Source: Adiantum capillus-veneris
Taxonomy: Eukaryota > Streptophyta > Polypodiopsida > Polypodiales > Pteridaceae
Reading direction: 5' to 3'
DNA: 64,000 nt
NCBI GenBank assembly: GCA_014529385.2
Contig: CM043945.1
Location: 95,642,112-95,706,111, forward strand
The notes under the pieces were generated by a model, which ran no database searches, had not been told where the DNA came from, and was given only the letters and a program-made list of their open reading frames with translations. Positions within the stretch are counted from its first letter, which is position 1. Each line of letters starts with the position of its first letter. Positions 14,481 through 26,097 of the stretch are shown piece after piece. A program made the position numbers and the translations under genes.

Positions 14481-15073
14481 TAAATAATCACAACTATTTA
14501 CTTCTACATTTTTTTGGCTTGAAAATGGTACCTTCACTTGACCTATCACTTGTGTACACCTATTACATGCCAAGTATGAGCCAAAATAATCAATGATAAC
14601 GTGGAAAATTGTCAAAAAACACGAAGAAGTCCTTCCAATCAAAATTTTGAGTTATCTGTCACATTTTTTAATCCAAATCTCCTCATATCTCATACACAAA
14701 GTCTACATCATGCCTAGAACCAAGTTGCAACAAAAAATGTGCATTTTGATGAAAAAGTTAATAATCACGATTATTTACTTTCTTACCAAAAAGGGGGAAA
14801 ACTGCAACTTTGACCTTATGGGAACAAAGCACATGATGTCCCAAGTCCACTGACCAAGTCTGAGAAAATTTGGATCTAAAAATCTCAAAATCCCTTTATA
14901 TCTACTATTTCAGAGACGAAAAGCCTAAATCTGACACCATTTCCACCCTGTGCACTCAAATGAGCCCATACTTCACTCAAAGCACCCAAATGATAAATAT
15001 TTCAAGCCTATTATGGCAAAAAAGCAAAAAGTTGAAAAAAATTCCTAGTTGTAAATAATCATGATTATTTACT
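14481..15073. repeat. Diverged ~280 bp tandem repeats with a palindromic core
   Basis: A palindrome recurs three times. It is perfect at about 15052-15073 (GTAAATAATCATGATTATTTAC, 22 bp) and imperfect at about 14481 (GTAAATAATCACAACTATTTAC) and about 14759 (TTAATAATCACGATTATTTAC). Spacing is ~279 and ~292 bp. Sequence after each core is weakly alike (ACTT..., then a CTTGA or TTGACCT-like stretch). This looks like an old tandem array in which the palindrome has decayed more slowly than the rest. Confidence 0.6.
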
Positions 15074-15261
15074 TTTGTTATAAATTTTTGCTTGAACTTC
15101 ATGATTTTGATCTTTACATGTTTTTATGCATCTATGCATGTTCCAAAATTGATTTGAAGCAAATTGGACTCAGTTTGTCAGCAATTCAAACTGAAGGGCA
15201 TTTCAGGGCAGAATTTGCAAAAAAATTCTAACTTTGGCATTGTATTCACTTAACAGGAGCA

Positions 15262-18200
15262 ATGCAAGCTGCCGAAGGCCAAGAAAAGGGTGTCCCAAAA
15301 AGAGAAGTTGCAAGAGCTGTCACCCTACCAATTGGAGCCAAGTTCAGTAGAGACGACCAAGGCAACATACTTGTCCAGGGGATAGCTTGAGGAAAACAAT
15401 ACAAAAATTTTCACAGGTAGGTTCAAGAGTGAAGAAGGACACCAAGTAGAGCTTCAACTGCTATCGAAAGAGATTTATGATGTTGTTGCAAAGCCAGACA
15501 CAAAGGAGGCCAACAGAAGGCTAGGCCTCAGGGACTTCTACAACCAAGAACCGTGCAACGTAGATTCCTAGAAAGCCTATGAGCTACTGTCTACGATTAA
15601 AGAGGATGGATCAGCCCAAATTACTGACCAACAAGGGCAAAAAGTAGAAGTGGTGATCACAAAAGAGATTGTGGCCAAGACATTGAAGTTGCCGACAGAA
15701 GGGATGACAATGAGGGCCCGAGAAAGGAAGATAGCAGGCACCTTCACCAAGGAGACTGCTGCTGCAACCTTTGCTGACCTCATCCAAAGGCAAGTGGAAG
15801 AACTAGCACGTTTGTATCATCAACACTTCCACTTTTTAGCAAAGAGACCGCCACGATACACCACCCCTAATCATGCAGTTGCGACTACCTTCACCCAAGT
15901 GTTGAAGTCGACAAGAAGGCAACTGATTGATCACGCGTAGTATGTGCTAACAATGCTGAAGGTCACCAAGAAAGAAGGAAAGATCACCTATCTCTGCACG
16001 CCTGAGGTACTGACAAGAATAGCATACCATGCTATTGGCATGGCAGACAATTTTCCACCAGCCCCAGATCAGAATGCATGGATTGTGTCTGCAAAACCTT
16101 CTCCAAGAACTACACGTTTGTCAAAGAGAGTTATAAATCTGATGAAGAATCTACTGAAAGCTCCCACGAAGCTCATAGCAGTGAGAGCTCAGACAACGAG
16201 GAAAGACGGGCTAGGATTGAAGAGATGAAGAAGAAAGCAGTAGCTGCACACCAAGAGGAACCTCAACAAAAAAAGGTGAGGTTTGAAAGAGAAAAAAAAA
16301 TTACGAAAGAAGTCGACAAGCAGGTGAGGACCCAGAGTGGTGGGTTCCAAAAGAGATAAGGGGACCCAAAACAAAGAGCCCTACAATGAAAGAAGCAGAG
16401 GACCCTACATACTTCCTTGAGTGCATGTATGCAAAGGTAGAAGCCCTCGAGTTGAAAGAAGCTGAGAGAAAAGCAAGAGAAGATGCAACAGAACAACAAA
16501 GACAAGTGGAGGCTACAGGGCAAAGCGGGACACATCATGACCAAGAAGAAATGTCTCCAAAGCCTACCTCACCCGCTACAAAACAGGCAGATCACCCAAT
16601 GCCAAGCCCCCCCCCCTTCATCAACAGTTAGACCCAATGAGGGCGAGGAAGCCAAAGACAAAGAGCCTGAACCATAGGAAGCAGCCAATTTTGAGCAACC
16701 CAAAGCAACAGAGACAGAAGCCACACCTTCTACAACCAACCAACAAGAAACAACAAAGGCATCCATGAAGATTGAAGAAGCAAAAGCAGTCGAGGCAACC
16801 GCACAACCTCAAGGAGAGGTAGAACCCCCACCGCAACCACAAGCAGCCACCACAGAACCACTCAAGGAGCCACACACAGAGACTGCTGAAACATCTAGGC
16901 AGTCTATAGAGCATGAAGCCTGGGAGACGAATGACGAAGCAAGTAAATGAATATACCAAGCAAATGCAACAAATGACAGAGAAAATGCCAACAAAGGCAC
17001 TTAGCCGTAGTGCTAAGGCTAGGGAGTGAGATGGTCATCGATGCTCTACAAGAAGAGCTAGATGACAGGATGAATGTCATCTCAGATCTATGGAGACAGA
17101 TCAAAGAGCTAAAAGATAAGGCAGAACAGCACCAACTGGCCAAAGAGAAACAAAAAAAAGAAATGGAGAAGCTAGAAGAACTTCTCACCAAGTTAACCGA
17201 TGCCTGCAAGATCAAAGACCAATAGCTGACAAAGGTAGCAAATGAACTCCTGAATCTGTCAGTACAGAAGATTCAAGTGCAGCTCAATGTAGTGAATGCT
17301 TCTCTGCAATGTTCAGAGCAAAGGATCAATGGTCAGGCATCTTTTTTGAGACAGATCAAAGAAAATCCTGTTGTCGCTTCCATAAAAGGTACATATAAAG
17401 TATATACAAAGCTTTGGAAAAGAAGAACAAGGATCTCGAGCTAGAGCTAAGAGCTAGAGCTAAATCTAGAGCAATCCCAAAGAAGAGACCTTGCACTGAT
17501 GCAGGTACAATGAGAAGAGCAACTGCTCAAGGAAATAGCAGAGCTAAAGAGAGTCAATCAGCTGTTGTGAGAGGGACAACTAGAGACACAAGAAGAAGCT
17601 GGTACCTCTGAGCAACCAAGTATTAAAATTCTCTCTGACTCTTTTATTGAGATGGAAACACAGCCAACAGAAGGGCTAGGAGGAGAAGAAGACTTTTGGT
17701 ACCACTCATAGATGTTGAACAAGTGCCCATGGTTGAGCTATCTAAAGCTGAGGAAGATGCACTCAAAGAGCGGGTTGCCTAGGAAATAGATGCTAAATGG
17801 AAAGCAGTGATGGATTGGGAGTTGAGAGTTCTCCATTCAGTTAATGTCACTTAACTCACTCCCAACCAAATCAATGCACAATGGCATCAACAATCATTGC
17901 CATATCCTTTGATCAAGGTAGAACTGTTATTACAGGTAAAAGAAAGACTATATAAGGATATGCAGGCAGAAGGCGTAGAGGATGCAATGGAGAAAGAGCT
18001 GGTTGAACAAGAATTCTATATATTTGATTATGTCCATAAGAGCACCTGCAGCCTTTTAGAAAGACCCAATCTTTTGTCCTGTACCACGGGTAAGGACATG
18101 GCAAGCACATGAAGCACTTACTAAGAAGCGGCCTACATGGCTAAACTATCCAAGATTGCCAGCTCTAGAACAGGGAACACCAATAGAGGAATACATGGTG

Positions 18201-18713
18201 AAAACCCTAACGGGAGCCATGACATTCTTCAAAAGCCTCCCTGATCTCTCATGTGTCATGCTCTACAAAATTTGCCGAATTTTGCTCACATGCATTGAAG
18301 CTTTTCACGAGCCAAAGCAAGCAGGAGCACCATGGATGTCATTCCTTGAAGGCAATAAGAGTCTCTGCTATGACCTAAGCGGCCAGCCTTCCGAAGAAAT
18401 TCTTTACGGCTTCTACACTCGATGCATGTTCTTGCCATCTAGCAATATGTTGGCGTTTGAGGAAGCATTTTATACGGGTTTTTCACTTGGTGAACGAAGA
18501 TATTTGGGCCAGTGATAAGCAACCTAACATCCAAATTTGTTGGCTATTCGGCCATTGAGCTTAAAAATAGGGTCACCATGAAGTTCTTGGAGGTTCCAGA
18601 CAAAGAAAGAAAGATCAGATATGAGAAAGCCTTACATGTACTTAGAGACCGCCTCGCCAGCCGTCAACTCGAAGACTACTTCAACCCATGAAGCTGTGTC
18701 AAGGGACGACACA
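15262..18713 (+). pseudogene. Decayed long ORF of an LTR element of unknown family
   Basis: From the ATG at 15262 (MQAAEGQEKGVPKREV...) to just before the polypurine tract at 18717, protein-like sequence can be followed through many frames and stops. The first part has stretches such as EVVITKEIVAKTLKLPTEGMT and CTPEVLTRIAYHAIGMADNFP. From 16100 a Glu/Lys/Ser-rich acidic part, then a Pro/Thr/Ala/Gln-rich part (to about 16950), then a coiled-coil-like part (17010-17280, DALQEELDDRMN...IKELKDKAEQ). From 17900 a C-terminal globular part follows (18156-18515: PIEEYMVKTLTGAMTFFKS..., ending ASRQLEDYFNP). I see no protease, RT or integrase motif. The position directly upstream of a polypurine tract and LTR suggests the coding region of a large non-autonomous LTR element, possibly gag-like. 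I do not recognise the family. Confidence 0.5.
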
Positions 18714-18716
18714 GTC

Positions 18717-18729
18717 AAGGAGGGGGGAA
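18717..18729 (+). other. Polypurine tract
   Basis: AAGGAGGGGGGAA directly before TGTTAGCAGC, the typical arrangement of polypurine tract and 3' LTR start. Confidence 0.75.
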
Positions 18730-19200
18730 TGTTAGCAGCAAGCTAACTCGAATATCATTTATCGGAGCTTTCATTATAAAAACACTTATTATTTTGATGA
18801 ATTGAGAATATTGTAACTCCTACTTTCTAGATGAACATTGTAATTGATGAGACGGGGCTACAAGCTTCCAAATTGTATCAACCTCTCTTTAGTTAGAGCT
18901 CCCAGATTATTAGTTTTGACCACAAAAACCTTGGCTAAGGTATAAAAGCCAATTTTTGTAGGTTTTTCTAAAGTTTTGGATAATGAAGCACAGCATGAGC
19001 TAACGGTGCTCACTTCTCTCCTTCTCATGCTTCCTACTCCCTCCCCCGATTGTCACATTGCAGTCGTGTCTGTTGCGTTGCAACCGCAGGTAAGAGCTCT
19101 ACGCAATAACTTATTGCACCCAAGGCAAGGGAGGTATCCCACTTGGTGGAGGGGTTGGATATCCCTTGATATCTTCCATATACACAAGAAAATATGAGTA
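18730..19200 (+). repeat. Probable 3' LTR (end uncertain)
   Basis: Begins TGTTAGCAGCAAGCTAACTCG right after the polypurine tract. It carries a TATA box (TATAAAAG, 18941-18948) and, about 140 bp further on, a strong splice-donor-like CAG|GTAAGAG (GT at 19090-19091). No second copy of this LTR is in the window, so the 3' boundary is a guess and no TSD could be checked. Confidence 0.5.
18941..18948 (+). promoter_or_regulatory. TATA box in the putative LTR
   Basis: TATAAAAG in the context AAGGTATAAAAGCC, a canonical plant TATA box about 210 bp into the LTR, where U3 would end. Confidence 0.5.
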
Positions 19201-19330
19201 TTCATTAAGCCTCTTCCAAGATATGGAAAGAAGTGTTATGTGACCCACCTTCTAGTAGGCTATCCAAACCATCCCAAAAACCGTAAGAAAGCAACTCTAA
19301 GACCAGTTAAGATGCTACCTTTGAGTGCTT

Positions 19331-19595
19331 CTAAGAGTGAGCTAACTATTCTCATCAAAGTGATAACAAGGATGCAAGCAAAACTTTAGAAACGAGAAGA
19401 GATTGAGGACTCAGTTATAAGAGAAAGTCTTCAAAATGATCTTGGAGATCCAAGATCCTTTTGAACTAAGAGTGAGCTAACTTTTTTTATCAAAGTAATA
19501 ATAAGGATGCAAGCAAAACTTTAAAAATGAAAAGAGATCAAGGACTCAGTTAATAAGAGAAAGTCTTCAGAAGTATCTTGGAGATCCAAGTGGTG
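19331..19595. repeat. 135 bp tandem duplication
   Basis: Unit 1 (19331-19465) and unit 2 (19466-about 19595) both begin CTAAGAGTGAGCTAACT and end CTTGGAGATCCAAG, with roughly 88% identity by eye. Confidence 0.85.
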
Positions 19596-21320
19596 GAGGC
19601 ATGAGGGGTCTATACGAGAATTATATAGTTTACACTTTCATACAATTTTCTATATATAACCTAGGAGAATGATAAAACCGAATCTTTTAATGTCCCATCT
19701 AAATAAAACAAGAAACCATGTTTTAATGCTTATCAAAATTTGGGTGTATCATAACTAAAACCATAAATGAATAAGTAGAAGCATTGGACCTAGTGTGGGA
19801 TCCATCGGTCCACCCATCAACATCCACTCCTAATATGGACACAAAGAATTTCACTTCACCAGAGTGAGCCAAAACACCTCCAACTTACTAGAGCCATAAG
19901 CCCATCCCACTTGGCCTCCCTCCATCTGAAAGGATTACAAACACCAACAAATGGTAGAAAATAAACCCCAACCGTACCAGTTTAGGCACTGTGACTCTTC
20001 AGTGCCACACTGAGTGTTTAATCCAAGCCAAGGCAAGATCTCTCATGTATTAGTTGTGTAGATCATTCAACCCCCGATGCACTAACCGTGTAGATGAGCC
20101 TAACAAAAAGAAGAAGATTTAGGCAACTCTTCCCATCCAACAAAGCACCAAGTCATCTAATTCTAAGTGATGTAGGTGATCCTAATCTTGTATCGATGCT
20201 ATCATGAGAAACATAACACAGATTCCAACCACAATAACATCTTGCATATGCACAAACAGTCCTTCCCAAGGCAATCAACAAACTCTGCAGGGTCTATACC
20301 CTTATAGCTTTGAAATAGACTTTCAAAGCCACTTCATAATTCAATCCAAAACCATAAATAATAATCCAGTCCTCATCACATGGGTGAGAACTCCACACAG
20401 CTCTGTGTGATGCACATCCATCGTGAAAAACCACTTTAGTACATAACATGGCTATTAAAATTTTGACATCACAGTTATAACAAAAAAAATTGCTAATCCA
20501 AGAGCCACACCATCTTTCACAACAAAAAATAACGACCAAAACCATAGGAGGTCTTCAGCTCTTGATGATAAACCATATTCCTTATTATTGAATCCAACTC
20601 CCACACTTAGAGCTTTGACTATACATGTTGCAGTCAACTGAGCATTACACATGACCTTTAAAAATCAAAATTTTTATGCAGACAAAGAACTCCAACCAAG
20701 GACTAATTATAATCTCAAACCACCATTTTGAAAGAATTTAAATCATATGTAAATGATGTACCATGATCGTACCTCACCCCCTTGCACATAGAGCTAGTTT
20801 TGATCGAGAAGAGTGGAAAGTAGTACATACATGTACATGAAATAACAACATATTTCTTCCAAGGTTCCATGCACAAGTCCTCACATAACCCCAATCATGA
20901 TGCAAAACAGCCCCACCACTTTGATCAACCATATACCATAACTTCACATGCAGGTGCAAAACAACTTTTTTCTATTTTTGAATGCACACAAACATACAAA
21001 AAAAGTGCTTGACATCGTACCAATGCATCAAGCTCAAACCTATAACACAAAATAACACCTTGTCATGTCACTTCACCCATATGAGACTCATCTTAACAAT
21101 TGTGACACAAAAAGAAAGCCGTTTTATGCAAAATTTCCCATACAATTTGGGTTGGATAACCATACATCCACACATGAGTCTATGGACATCAAACACATGA
21201 AATCAGCTCACCAAAAAATGTATAAAACATATATGGACCTCTCATCAAACTCATGACTCTGTATGGTACCTCTCCTTGGCAGCTACCTACAAGTATAGGT
21301 AATCTCCTACAAAGAACCAT
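19596..21320. other. Non-coding region, nothing recognised
   Basis: About 1.7 kb of AT-rich sequence with only short ORFs (83 codons or fewer) on both strands and no recognisable domain, LTR or RNA gene. Confidence 0.5.
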
Positions 21321-21748
21321 TGGATTCAAGGAATACAACTTAAGGATAGTATGAACCTTGTCAATGCCTACAATGCTACAGTAGAGTAAGCAAATATAAA
21401 TGTTTCTTTTAACTGATCAATGTTTTTGGTCTTATAAGACTGATTCTCTTTTTCTTGTGCAAAAATTTCAGTAGTATGCATGCTTACAATCATGTTTGTG
21501 ATGACGACGTCTCTCAAACACCAAGTAGAATTTGTCACTCTAATTTGGGAGAATGAAATGGACTCAAGAGCAGACATGCTTGCGGAAGCTAAGTCTCCCA
21601 AGCCCCAAATGGATTAGTCATCCATCTTGGAAGGATGTCGTAGGGTAAAAAGGGATCCTCTACCCGCTAAGAGACATTGACTAATGACTAAGGCTTTATC
21701 TCTTCTACCTCATAGTGGAGGACGACTATGATTTCAAGAGAGAGGTAA

Positions 21749-23365
21749 TGTCATGAAATCTAATATCTAACCAACCCAAATGATTTTCTCATATTAAACT
21801 GGTCATTTAATGTGGGAGAATAAATGGGAACAAGGGTTAGGATATAGACATGTGCTTATGGATCTATCTCAACAAAGGGCCAAGGTTAAAGGGTCCAAAT
21901 GAGACATGGCCTGTCAAAGAGCAATGCTAGCTAAGAGAGCTTGAATACCTTAGGGTTAGCTTCCTTAAACACCTCCAAATGTTAGTGTTAAAAGTCCTTA
22001 GACCGTAGGCAAGATAGAGTTGTGCTTGAGGTGAGAATCGGGCCTAAGCTTGAGGTGCTTGTCGTGCTTGCTGACTAAGATGCTTGAGGTGCTTATCGTG
22101 CTTGTTGACTAAGGTGCTTGAGATGCTTAATGATTAAGGTGCTTGAGGTGCTTGTCGTGCTTGCTGACTAAGGTGCTAAGGTGCACCATGACTAAGGTGC
22201 TTGAGGTGCTTGTCGTGCTTGCTGACTAAGGTGCTAAGGTGCTCCATGACTAAGGTGCTTGAGGGGCTTAAGGTGTTCCCAAAGTCAACCACAATCCCTA
22301 TTCATGGGGGGGCAAGCCCTTATTGTAGGGGCATGAGAGATAAGACACACCCTCATACAAAATCCTTTTCTAAAGAAGCAGCAAGGACACAAATCAAGTT
22401 TCTCTCCATGTTGCCCTCATAAGATGCCTAAAGCCTATTGTTTGGCCTCTCAAGGGGTCCAATGCTAATTTAACTAATTTAATTAATTGTTTATACATTT
22501 ATCAAGTCCTCTCTGTCAAAGGGGAAAGGGGACACTTGTCCCAAGGCTAGCATGGTTGCTGGATATGCACTATGCATGTGATTGGCTAAGCTTTGACGGG
22601 TCCAATCAACTTGAAGCTTGAGCTACAATGAGGGGTCGACCAAGGAAGCAGGGGGCTTGCTTGCAGGGTATACTCTCTCCCACACACTCACACACACCCT
22701 CATTGTGTGAAGTGCAAAGTGCAAGAGCTCCATCTCCTTCTACAAGCTTGTTGAGAAGTTGAGAGCCTACACCAACACTCTTGGCTATGGAATGCAAATC
22801 CAACCAAGAGCCATGCTCCAATGCTTAAGATTGCCATTTTCTTTGTCATCATTATTATGCTATTATACTATTATACTATCTTATGCAAGAAGAGTGATTA
22901 TAAGTGAGGAACTTCTTCTTCCTCTTCTCTACCCTCATTCCCCACTAGCTCTCTCCACCTTCAAAGGTGTTTGAGGCCATGGGACTGAGGCCGGGGATGG
23001 TTAATGCTTTTTACAAATTTTATGTTACGCTCATGATGCATGAAGCTTTCCATCTTCACTGCATCACCTAGATCACAAGGGAACACAAAGATTGTATTGT
23101 ACCAAGTCTCTCTTTATGGGAGAATCTATAATACAAAGCCTATTGGAGGGGGATCGGCTCCATATAAGTCTGGTCCTCAATTGTTCTCATGTTCTCTAAT
23201 TCTTTCTCTTGCAAAAGTATTGTTCATGCCAAGTTAAGTATAATGGTTATGTTGCTACCGCTATTTAAGTTCACTCTCTATGCTCTCAAAGTAGTCTCAT
23301 GAAAATGCTCACTCTAATTCTCTTAATTTTGCTATCCTCAAAGTTTGTAGGCCATTTCTATTACA
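21749..23365 (+). repeat. 3' LTR of the truncated gypsy element
   Basis: About 1617 bp, from TGTCATGAAATCTAATATCTAACC to ...CATTTCTATTACA, matching the LTRs of Gypsy-1 over its length. Contains the minisatellite at 22040-22275. Confidence 0.88.
22040..22275 (+). repeat. GGTGCTTGAGGTGCTTGTCGTGCTTG minisatellite inside the LTR
   Basis: Variant units of about 18-57 bp built on GGTGCTTGAGGTGCTTGTCGTGCTTGCTGACTAA repeat in tandem. The same minisatellite, with other copy numbers, lies in both Gypsy-1 LTRs (about 45050-45230 and 52290-52430). Confidence 0.85.
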
Positions 23366-23404
23366 AAATCTATACATAGAACCTCAAGGACAAAATTTCT
23401 ATTA

Positions 23405-23640
23405 GCTCACAAAACTATAGTGGGTTTACATTTTCCACAAAATCAAACCATTAACAGGCTCAAATGGTTGAATGTTTATTGGCCATCAATGAAAATAAAT
23501 GTCCATAAATATGTAGACGATTGTAAACTATGCCTCAAGGTATCTCCAATACCTTTTGCTTTGCTATTCTAGATTATGGTTGTACCAAAATGGGTGTGGT
23601 CTTTGGTAGAATACCTTTTAGAAAAAATCTTTTCTAAAAC
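23405..23640 (+). pseudogene. Relic of a gypsy-type integrase zinc finger
   Basis: Reading from 23405, the sequence shows an HHCC finger: AHKTIVGLHFPQNQT, then LKWLNVYWPSMKINVHKY, then VDDCKLCLK, followed by the spacer toward the catalytic core (VVPKWVWSLVEYLLEKIF after one stop). The H-X6-H and CX2C ligands and the YWPSM signature are present. The style differs from the Gypsy-1 finger, so this is another gypsy lineage. Only the finger and a little beyond are recognisable. Confidence 0.55.
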
Positions 23641-23799
23641 CATGAGTAAAAGTTGAGACAAAGAGCAATTGAGATGAAGCTCAACATTATGGTCTTATTG
23701 GATAACAACAGTATATGCAAGGTAAAGATAAACAACTTCACTTATGCATTAGTGAAGACGGATATCTTCCTATATTAGTGAAAGGTGAGGATTAAGGGG

Positions 23800-24024
23800 A
23801 ATGGAAATGGAGGGACCTTTTGGAGTTTAAGTTTTGAGGGAGCTTTTTCTAGATTTTTGCTCAATTGAGCAATTCCAAAAGTAAGCTAGCTTTGCTCCAA
23901 AACCAGATTTAGGAGAAAGCTTTTTTTCTTAATCCCTCAAACTCTCTCTCTCCCTGTCTCTCTCTATACATATTTTTATTTATTTGTTTATTTTATTTAT
24001 TTTCCTCTCTCTCTCTCTCTCTCT

Positions 24025-24059
<35 letters not shown>

Positions 24060-24452
24060 CATACATTCCTCTCTCCCCGCTTCTCTCTCTATCTCTCTAG
24101 ATGAATCTTGTCCAAAAACATTTACCTGTAAATGTGTCACCTATGAGCCATGGGAAGCGCATATCTGCATATGTCGTACATGATAAAAAGCGCATAGATC
24201 CTGTGCATCGACCTTTTTTAATGAAACCACATAGTCATGCATGAGCACAAATCCCTATCAAGACTTGTAATTTGAAGCCAATTGCACAACATCGGAGACT
24301 CAGTCTATAGGAAATCCAAACAAGGCATACATGTGGCCAAGGCAAAAAAAAAAAACATATGGTTACTTGAAGAGTTTATTTTGAATTACTGGTTTCTTTT
24401 TGTGTGTGTGTAATTTTTATAGACTATCCTAATCAATATATTTTGCTCATTA
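23800..24452 (+). repeat. Partial unit of the ~1.14 kb tandem array (left of the nested elements)
   Basis: Shares GAGGGAGCTTTTTCTAGATTTTTGCTCAA, TTAATCCCTCAAACTCTC, a CT/TA microsatellite, GATGAATCTTGTCCAAAAACATTTACCTGTAAATGTGTCA and CAAGGCATACATGTGGCCAAGGCAAA with the units at 33580-38200. It ends abruptly at the gypsy gag junction near 24452, so the array was probably continuous before the gypsy/copia insertions. Confidence 0.85.
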
Positions 24453-24543
24453 CACCAAAGGTGCCATCATAGGTGAGAAAGAGATGTTATTTTCTCCCTC
24501 TTTGAACTTGTTGAGCTTGAAGGACCTTTTCCAAGCAGCATAA
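24453..24543 (-). pseudogene. Continuation of the gypsy gag beyond Copia-3
   Basis: On the minus strand the sequence after the insertion reads AAWKRSFKLNKFKEGENNI, then (in a shifted frame) ISFLTYDGTFG-like codons. This aligns with PAWRRSQKLKKFKEGGKSISF of the Gypsy-1 gag and directly extends the half at 29583. Homology stops at about 24453. Confidence 0.85.
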
Positions 24544-24772
24544 TGTTACCATATACATGTGCTAGTGATGTGTGTGAACACACTTAGGACTGTCGGGGCA
24601 TTTTTTCCCTCACTAAGGAGGTTTTTTCCCCCATGCATTATATATACGCCCATCATTCTAGGGCTATCTATCTTTCCATTGCACACAAAGTAATACACTC
24701 TGTATTGTGTGCCTTGAGCTTTCTTCATCTTCTCCAAGTTGTGTGTGTTTTCTTGTAACCCTAATTCCAACA
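24544..24772 (+). repeat. 5' LTR of Copia-3
   Basis: TGTTACC...CAACA, 229 bp, followed by TGGTATCAGAGC at 24775-24786. Confidence 0.95.
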
Positions 24773-24774
24773 AT

Positions 24775-24786
24775 TGGTATCAGAGC
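24775..24786 (+). other. Primer-binding site of Copia-3
   Basis: TGGTATCAGAGC, two bases after the 5' LTR. Confidence 0.92.
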
Positions 24787-25133
24787 AAGTTGCATCCTCT
24801 CGGGCTTAGTCACCAGCAACTCCAGCACACGCCTACTCACTTTCTTCGATTTCAGTGAGCTTTGGCGAGCGTTTGCAAGTCGCCAACTATTCTGGGATAT
24901 CTTGAAGAGCTTAGTCTGCTTAAATTATGATTCAGGCTCATTTCAGCCTCCATTTCCACTACAGGTAGTACTGCACATGCTATTTTGACATTTTGTGCAG
25001 TAATTCTCTTAGTCTCGTTTTTTGCATAACAAGTCCCTTACGGTCTTCTATGGTTTGTGTTATATAGCACTTGTTGTTCCCGCTTTCTTTATCCTCCTTT
25101 CGAGTGCTTTTCACATCAGGTGCAATATTTACC

Positions 25134-26097
25134 ATGGCTGACAACAAAACAAATGTGCTGCTCACGACAGATTGGATGGGGACAATTACCCTATGTGGGC
25201 TTATATGATGCAACATGTTCTTGTGTCAAAAGGCATTTGGAAAATTGTGCAGGGCATTGATGTACGTCCTGGTTTTGAGGATCTAGGCAATGTTGAGGAT
25301 GTTGCATGTCTTGCTGCAATGATTGCTGCTATTAGAGTTGTTTTTCCTATGGCTGAACAAGCTCGTTGGGATGTAAAAGATGCGCAGGCTCATGCATTAA
25401 TTACATTGTCTATAAAGCACACTATTACTCCTCACATTCCTTTAACCAAATTTGCAAAATAGGCTTGGGATATTTTGGTTGGTCTTTATGCAAGGCGCAA
25501 TGAGGCAAAAATTGCATTGCTGCGTAAAGAGCTGGAGTGGGAGATTATGCATAATAAAGATGACATGGACACTTTCCTTGCTGGTGTCAAGGATATCAAT
25601 GAGCAACTTATTTTTGCACGAGAAGTCATTTCAGACATTTCCCTTGTGTAGATTGTTCTTGATGCCTTGCCAGATTCTTACCAAACTTTTGCTAGTACTT
25701 GGGAGACTTATGACCCAAGGAAATCTTGAAGTTGTCAAGTTTGATGCATTATGCACATTGTTGTTGCAAGAGTCGCTTTCCAGAAAAAACAAGGCTAGAC
25801 ACCATGCAGTTGAACATGCCTTTATTCTTGCTCAATAAAAAGGTGGTAACAACAATGCAGCCACTTCTTATGGTTCTTTTGCGAGTGGAAAATCACATGT
25901 TCCTAATGCTTTTGCTGACAACAATTTGTCTGGAAATTCTAGTGATAAGGGGGAAAAGAAGATGTGTTTCCATTATTGTAAAGCTAATAATCACTTGATC
26001 AAGCAGTGTCCTAAATTGAAGGCCAAAGAGGCTAAGAAGAAAGAGGCTGGTTCCACTACAAATGCAGCTATTGTTGAGTCTTTTGTGAGGAGACTGT
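25134..26097 (+). pseudogene. gag: Copia-3 gag (broken)
   Basis: ATG at 25134 (MADNK) is followed by a small deletion in the first 15 codons that shifts the frame. Gag homology then runs MDGDNYPMWAYMMQHVLVSKG (25172-25462) to a TAG, resumes DILVGLYARRNEAKIALLRKELE, and stops again at LV*IVLDALPDSY. It ends with the knuckle CFHYCKANNHLIKQC (CX2CX4HX4C kept) and a Lys-rich tail. Several stops and shifts; not functional. Confidence 0.85.

Larger units (their letters stand above)
21321..23365 (+). mobile_element. 5'-truncated chromodomain gypsy element (3' end and 3' LTR)
   Basis: Homologous to the 3' end of Gypsy-1 (51558-53655). It contains the last 22 codons of pol (WIQGIQLKDSMNL...NATVE, stop 21387-21389), the ~360 bp 3' untranslated stretch, the polypurine tract (AAGAGAGAGGTAA) and a full-length LTR (21749-23365). 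Everything upstream of the pol tail is missing. It is clearly diverged from Gypsy-1, so it is an older insertion of the same family. Confidence 0.9.

Noticed and set aside
20204-20545. ORFs on both strands near 20.3 kb
   Set aside because: Short and motif-free; treated as chance ORFs.
22040-22275. CRISPR-like array of short repeats
   Set aside because: Units are contiguous variants without unique spacers, inside a retrotransposon LTR of a plant genome.
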